Origin: Zygnema cylindricum | Taxonomy: Eukaryota > Streptophyta > Zygnematophyceae > Zygnematales > Zygnemataceae | DNA length: 10,267 nucleotides | Direction of reading: 5' to 3' | NCBI GenBank assembly: GCA_037447655.1 | Contig: JBBHKE010001316.1 | Coordinates: 1-10,267 of the forward strand | Shown here: one piece after another, positions 7,181 to 10,267 of the stretch | Layout of the letters: every line of letters begins with the position of its first letter | Numbering within the stretch: the first letter of the stretch is position 1 | Made by a program: the position numbers and the translations under genes | The notes under the pieces: generated by a model | Seen by the model: the letters and a program-made list of their open reading frames with translations, nothing else | The model's database searches: none | What the model was told of the DNA's origin: nothing

Positions 7181-7582
7181 TCTATTCTTAATGTAGTTGG
7201 CACAGTTCATGGCCTCTGCCCAAAATCTTTTTCCTATTTTTTTGTCGGCCAACATAATATATGCACTATCTCCTACTATTCGGTTCAACCTCTCAGCTAC
7301 CCTATTTTGTTTCGGGTTATATAGTACGGATTTCTGGTGTTGAACTCCATCATCTCTCAAGTATTCCTCAAACTGGTTAGAGGTATATTCCCCCCCATTA
7401 TCACTCCTTATCCTCTTAATGGGGGTTCCATGCAACTTCTCACTCCAAGCTTTATATTCTTTGAAGTAAGTTGATGTTTCAAAATTTGTTTTTAGGAAGT
7501 AGACTCTAGAGTATCTAGACCAGTCATCGGTTATTGTCAACATAAACCTCTTTTCTCCAACCGAAGGCACTTTTGCATGTCC
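7142..7582 (-). pseudogene. Copia integrase catalytic core
   Basis: Integrase inserts the DNA copy into the host chromosome. The frame contains FMLTITDDWSRYSRVYFLKT, IKRIRSDNGGEYTSNQFEEY, VLYNPKQNRVAERLNRIVGD and FWAEAMNCANYIKNRVPYLS. The second catalytic Asp is in RSDNGGEY and the Glu in VAERLNR; the first Asp is in HTDI just upstream, across a TAG at 7583-7585. That TAG sits where many relatives have Trp (HTDIWG), so one G-to-A change explains it. QNGVAERKNR has become QNRVAERLNR. Confidence 0.92.
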
Positions 7583-8131
7583 CTAGATATCTGTGTGGAC
7601 TAGATCTAGTACCTTGTCTCCTCTATATGTGGCGGCTTTGGGAAAGGAAAGTCTGTGAGCCTTACTTTGAGCACAGCCACTACAATCATTCATCATTTCA
7701 TTATCCCCAAACTGAATGCCTTCTACTACCCCAAGCTTTTTCATTTCCCTCAACCTATCAAAATGCACATGCCCCAATCGTTTATGCCAAATCATCAACT
7801 TAGGAACACCAACATAGTAAGCATTCTTCTTTTCATTACTCAGGTTAAGCCTAAACATTTCTTGGCTACCCTTATCTGCAGTGAAGTAAACTTCATCCCT
7901 ATACTTAGCTGTAAAGACTCTCTTTCTAGTGAAGGTATCAAACTCTTTGTCATCTAACACAGACGTAGAGACAAGATTTTTACTCAGCTGATGAATGTAG
8001 AGTACATCTGAAAATGTGAGTATAGAAGTCTTACCCTCTACTAAGACTTTCAGATCTACTGATCCCACTAGATCTGTAGTAACCACTCTCCCATCCCCAT
8101 AATCTATTTCTACATAAGGGATTTTCCTTAG
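7583..8131 (-). pseudogene. GAG-pre-integrase zinc domain and first integrase Asp
   Basis: The stretch is open after the TAG at 8132-8134, through IPYVEIDYGDGRVVTTDLVG, VLYIHQLSKNLVSTSVLDDK and IWHKRLGHVHFDRLREMKKL, to CSGCAQSKAHRLSFP and LDLVHTDI. The His of RLGH.HF and the paired Cys of C..C are the zinc-binding HHCC features of the domain between protease and integrase in copia polyproteins. All four ligand positions look present. The segment is in the same frame as gag and the integrase core, so only stops separate them. Confidence 0.9.
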
Positions 8132-8240
8132 CTAAGTGAAGAGATCCTTGTCAAGACACATATGCATGGATGCACTTAAGTCGATGATCCATCCTTCCTG
8201 TGGAGCTTCCCGAATTGCTCCAAGGGCACACTTCTGTCTC
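8132..8240 (-). pseudogene. Copia aspartic protease active site, mutated
   Basis: GWIIDLSASMHMCLDKDLFT corresponds to the family's WI.DSGAS.HMC....LF. The catalytic Asp codon (8180-8182) remains, but Ser and Gly of the DSG triad are Leu (TTA) and Ser (AGT) at 8174-8179, so the enzyme would not cleave the polyprotein. Each change is one transition from TCA GGT, the likely ancestral codons. A TAG at 8132-8134 follows LFT. Confidence 0.85.
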
Positions 8241-9334
8241 CGAGGGATCTCCTTCTCCTCTCGACTCTCGTCAAGAAGAAGCTCGCCATCCTCCTCAGAG
8301 GACTCGTCTTCGGTCTCTCCTGTCACCTTTGTGACCAAAGGTGCCTTTTTCTTTCCTCCGCAAAAACCTCCTCCATGGTTCTTTTGGAGCCTTAGCTCCG
8401 ATAGCTTGACACAATCCGCGATAAAGTGTCCCGACATTTTGCAAAAATGACATAGGCCCTTTGGGGGCCTCGGTCTTCCACGTTGAACTCTTTCTCCTTT
8501 CTATGGTTTTTTCGAGTCTGGTTTCCACCTGTCCCCTCCGGCGGCTAGAGCTTGAACACTCTTTCCTCCTCTCCTGATTTCAATCGTGTTCTCCTACACA
8601 AGTATCATGCGGACCACTGTATTTCACTTCCATGAACTATCAGTCACATCCTGTACTCTGTACACTATATTCTCATACTCGTCGGGTAACTTCATGATAA
8701 GAGTGTTAACCTTCATCTTCATTGTACCTGTCCATCCGACACTCTCCATCTCCATATACAAACAAGAAAGATTATTACAGTAGTCTAACATCTTTCCCCC
8801 TTTGTAAGTATAATTTCCCAACTTTTGCTCTACCAACTGGAGCTCCTGAATTGTAAAAGCTCTATAGATCTCTATCAAACTCACCCACAACTCCTCGGCC
8901 TTGTAAACGTGAAGGTGAGGAGTTGCCAAAGCTTGTGTGAGGTGTCTTAGAATGAAATTCTTGGCAGCCATGTTGGTGTCTTCCCACATTTGAGTATCGG
9001 TCTCCACGGTCTCCACAATCGCCGCTCCAGGTGTCGTGGGAATAGGAGCAATAAGAGTAAAAGGTGTCTCTTTTTATTTCCCCTTTTAGGACACACTGCT
9101 GTCCCCATCATCTGCCTCCTTTGCTGCAGCAGATGTTGCTACAGAAAACCTTATTCCACCAAATCCCGGTGGTGTTCTCTGAGGTGGACGTTTCACTTGT
9201 CCACTAACAATACCCCAGTATCGCTTTTCACACAAAGCGCATATCATCATGGTTTCCCAATAGATAAACCCTGATTCATTGAAGATGGGCACCCTAGAGG
9301 GTGGGCCCATAACCTGCAATTCTGTGTCCTCCAT
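8241..9334 (-). pseudogene. Copia gag (nucleocapsid precursor), interrupted by in-frame stops
   Basis: Gag forms the particle that packages the element RNA. The frame starts at the ATG at 9334, inside the LTR, or at the ATG at 9310, inside the primer site. It continues through VPIFNESGFIYWETMMICAL (family: FNG.NY..W...M...L) and GQVKRPP. After stops at 9086-9088 and 9074-9076 comes the UBN2-type core (9016-8624): MWEDTNMAAKNFILRHLTQA, ELWVSLIEIYRAFTIQELQL, LMKLPDEYENIV-like blocks. Further stops are at 8624-8626, 8594-8596 and 8501-8503. A perfect CCHC zinc knuckle, CHFCKMSGHFIADC, lies at 8411-8452, followed by an acidic stretch rich in Glu and Asp. All segments share one frame with no frameshift. 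Five stops make gag non-functional. Confidence 0.9.
9300..9314 (-). other. Primer-binding site for half-length initiator tRNA-Met
   Basis: The minus strand reads GGTTATGGGCCCACC, touching the LTR end with no spacer. Its complement GGTGGGCCCATAACC is, from memory of plant initiator tRNA-Met, an exact 15-base match to the anticodon arm (anticodon CAT inside), not to the usual 3' CCA end. Drosophila copia, Volvox Osser and yeast Ty5 are known to prime from such internal initiator-tRNA sequence after cleavage of the tRNA in the anticodon region. The ATG at 9310-9308 lies inside the site and is in frame with gag. Confidence 0.85.
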
Positions 9335-9667
9335 TGGACTACAGAATACAAGAAGCCTCTAGATAATTATTTGCTATCCCACTTTCAATGGCAACCTATT
9401 TTTCCCTAGCAGACAAACAGACAATCTGACTGCATCCCTCTCTAGCATGGACTCCCATGAGTTTGTAGGAAAAAGAATCTCTGAAAACGCCCAACCAGGC
9501 GATAAGTTATGAGGCAGTAAAAATGCCAATTTGTACAAACTCTCAAAGAGAGAGGTGACAGCCTTCCAATATTTTCTAAGTCCTGATTCCCTCAAATAAC
9601 TCCTATCTATTGAAGTACAGACCAATCACAATACTGTACCGTACCAAAAAGTACTGCTGCCGGTGTA
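9315..9667 (-). repeat. 5' LTR (copy C), visible U5-side part, 353 bp
   Basis: It aligns without any gap to 3061-3413, with about 40 mismatches counted by hand, eight of them in one block near 9435-9444. The plus strand starts TGCAATTCTG next to the primer site. The match ends at CCGGTGTA (9660-9667); LTR copies B and D continue with CTTTRTGTACGGCC-like sequence there, so copy C is interrupted, not naturally ended. The U3 part and TATA must lie beyond the window. Confidence 0.85.
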
Positions 9668-10124
9668 TGAAACTCTGAGACCTCCATTGGCCCTCAGAGT
9701 AAGCATATCCAAAAAAAAGCTTATCTAGATAGTGCCGACTCCAAGTTGATATAAACCCAAATGACTGACCCCTTGAAAATCAGAACCCAAATATAGATTC
9801 ACCCTTGTGAAATAACACTTTCTGTGTGGTCAGTTCCACCACAGAATGCAAAGTTAGAATATGAGATTTGGACACATTCACCCACTTTGATTTTCCCTTA
9901 GAAATATCACCACTCTGGCAGACAAAAACTCTGACCGACTACACCCGTGTGTAGCTTGGACTCCCCTGAGTTGGCAGCAAAAAGAATCACTGAAAATGGT
10001 CAAGTAATTTGATAGTTATTGCTGGCCAAAGTTTGCAATTTTTACAGAGTGCTCTCTGGGAGAGGCATTTGCCTACCCAAAATTTTCTAAGTCCTATTCC
10101 CTCTCTAAAACTCTATCTACTGAA

Positions 10125-10155
10125 GTACGACACCAATCAAATTACTGTGTCGTAC
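10125..10155. repeat. Perfect 9-bp hairpin in LTR copy D
   Basis: GTACGACAC (10125-10133) and GTGTCGTAC (10147-10155) pair perfectly across 13 nt. Copies A, B and C keep weaker versions (for example GTACAGACC..TGTACCGTAC in copy C). Confidence 0.65.
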
Positions 10156-10190
10156 AGAAAAGTACAGGTGCCGGTGTACTTTATGTACGG
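10151..10190. repeat. GTAC hairpin in LTR copy D
   Basis: CGTACAGAAAAGTAC and GTACTTTATGTACGG pair around AGGTGCCGGT with one or two mismatches. It corresponds to the hairpins at 2698-2740 and 3388-3425. It shares its left arm with the hairpin at 10125-10155, so the two folds are mutually exclusive. Confidence 0.65.
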
Positions 10191-10267
10191 CCGTTGTACG
10201 ACATGGCCAAAATGTCGACACGTGTCAAATCAGGATTAGTTCCTGTAATCTCCGGAATTCCCGTAGT

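Larger units (their letters stand above)
3061..10267 (-). mobile_element. Nearly complete but dead Ty1/copia LTR retrotransposon, minus strand
   Basis: The order in element orientation (high to low coordinates) is: 5' LTR, primer site, gag, protease, integrase, reverse transcriptase, RNase H, polypurine tract, 3' LTR. Integrase before reverse transcriptase identifies the copia superfamily. The portions 3061-3413 and 9315-9667 are direct repeats of exactly 353 bp, aligning without gaps at about 89% identity by hand count. The 5' LTR is interrupted at 9667/9668 by another LTR and must continue beyond the window, so the right boundary given is only the window edge. Pol is split by a hAT-like insertion at 6022-6917. 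Bases 3056-3060 (CTGAG) are the candidate target duplication on the left; the right copy is not in view. Eleven premature stops and at least four frameshifts make the copy non-autonomous. Confidence 0.9.
9668..10267 (-). mobile_element. Related LTR (copy D) nested in the 5' LTR, running off the window
   Basis: It opens on the plus strand with TGAAACTCTGAGACCTCCAT, the counterpart of copy C's TGCAATTCTGTGTCCTCCAT, followed by TGG and a CAGAGTAAGC block like CAGAATAC. It then carries about 140 bp not found in copies B or C. From about 9825 it matches LTR copy A in inverse orientation (GTCAGTTCCACCACA.AAT.CAAAG, CGACTACAC..GTGTGTAGCTTGGA, TTGGCAGCAAAAAGAATCAC) and, less closely, copies B and C. 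At 10171-10190 it reads CCGGTGTAC..TATGTACGG and continues as the U3-side sequence. GTGTA (9663-9667) is the candidate left target duplication. Whether it is a solo LTR or part of a whole element cannot be seen. Confidence 0.7.

Noticed and set aside
2690-10190. Repeated GTAC words as a CRISPR-like or phage array
   Set aside because: The repeats are irregularly spaced palindromes inside LTRs and a hAT element in a plant-type genome. There are no regular spacers and no cas genes.
2151-10267. The 400-bp inverted repeat (about 2690-3060 and 9825-10190) as ends of one giant foldback transposon
   Set aside because: Each arm is explained as an LTR of the same family in opposite orientation, with a polypurine tract beside copy A and an LTR terminus at 9668.

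Overview
The window looks like repeat-filled nuclear DNA of a plant (land plant or green alga). The grounds are plant-type Ty1/copia polyproteins, a hAT-type miniature element, long LTRs, and a primer site matching the anticodon arm of plant initiator tRNA-Met. No intact gene, rRNA, tRNA or CRISPR array was found, and nothing suggests a bacterial or phage system. I cannot name the species.

Layout. (1) 1-846 is a decayed copia pol fragment on the minus strand: an acidic linker plus the start of reverse transcriptase, cut by the window edge. (2) 847-2104 has no recognisable gene. It holds a GCGACGA-rich patch with a hairpin, three tandem copies of a roughly 55-bp unit (1219-1372) and a fourth, detached copy (2052-2101). 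(3) 2105-3060 is the 3' end of a plus-strand copia: polypurine tract, then an LTR from about 2151 that stops abruptly at 3060. (4) 3061 onward is a second, nearly complete copia on the minus strand, apparently inserted into that LTR. Its parts, listed from low to high coordinates, are: 3' LTR 3061-3993, polypurine tract 3994-4009, RNase H 4074-4721, reverse transcriptase about 4722-6013, integrase about 6926-8131, protease near 8180, gag up to 9334, primer-binding site 9300-9314, and the visible part of the 5' LTR 9315-9667. (5) An 896-bp hAT-like non-autonomous element (6022-6917) splits pol between integrase and reverse transcriptase. (6) At 9668 a third, related LTR starts, apparently inserted in the 5' LTR, and runs off the window.

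The inferred order of events is: old plus-strand copia; minus-strand copia inserted into its LTR; then the hAT element and another LTR of the same family inserted into the minus-strand copia. All coding parts are dead. From gag through most of integrase (about 2.1 kb) the frame is broken only by in-frame stops, mostly TAG. Reverse transcriptase also carries frameshifts. The two LTR copies (3061-3413 and 9315-9667) align without a gap over 353 bp, with about 40 differences by hand count (about 89% identity).

The most notable features are the primer site, which fits half-tRNA priming with the initiator tRNA-Met anticodon arm, and a gag frame that appears to begin inside the LTR and read straight through that primer site. 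GTAC-rich hairpins recur in every LTR of the family.
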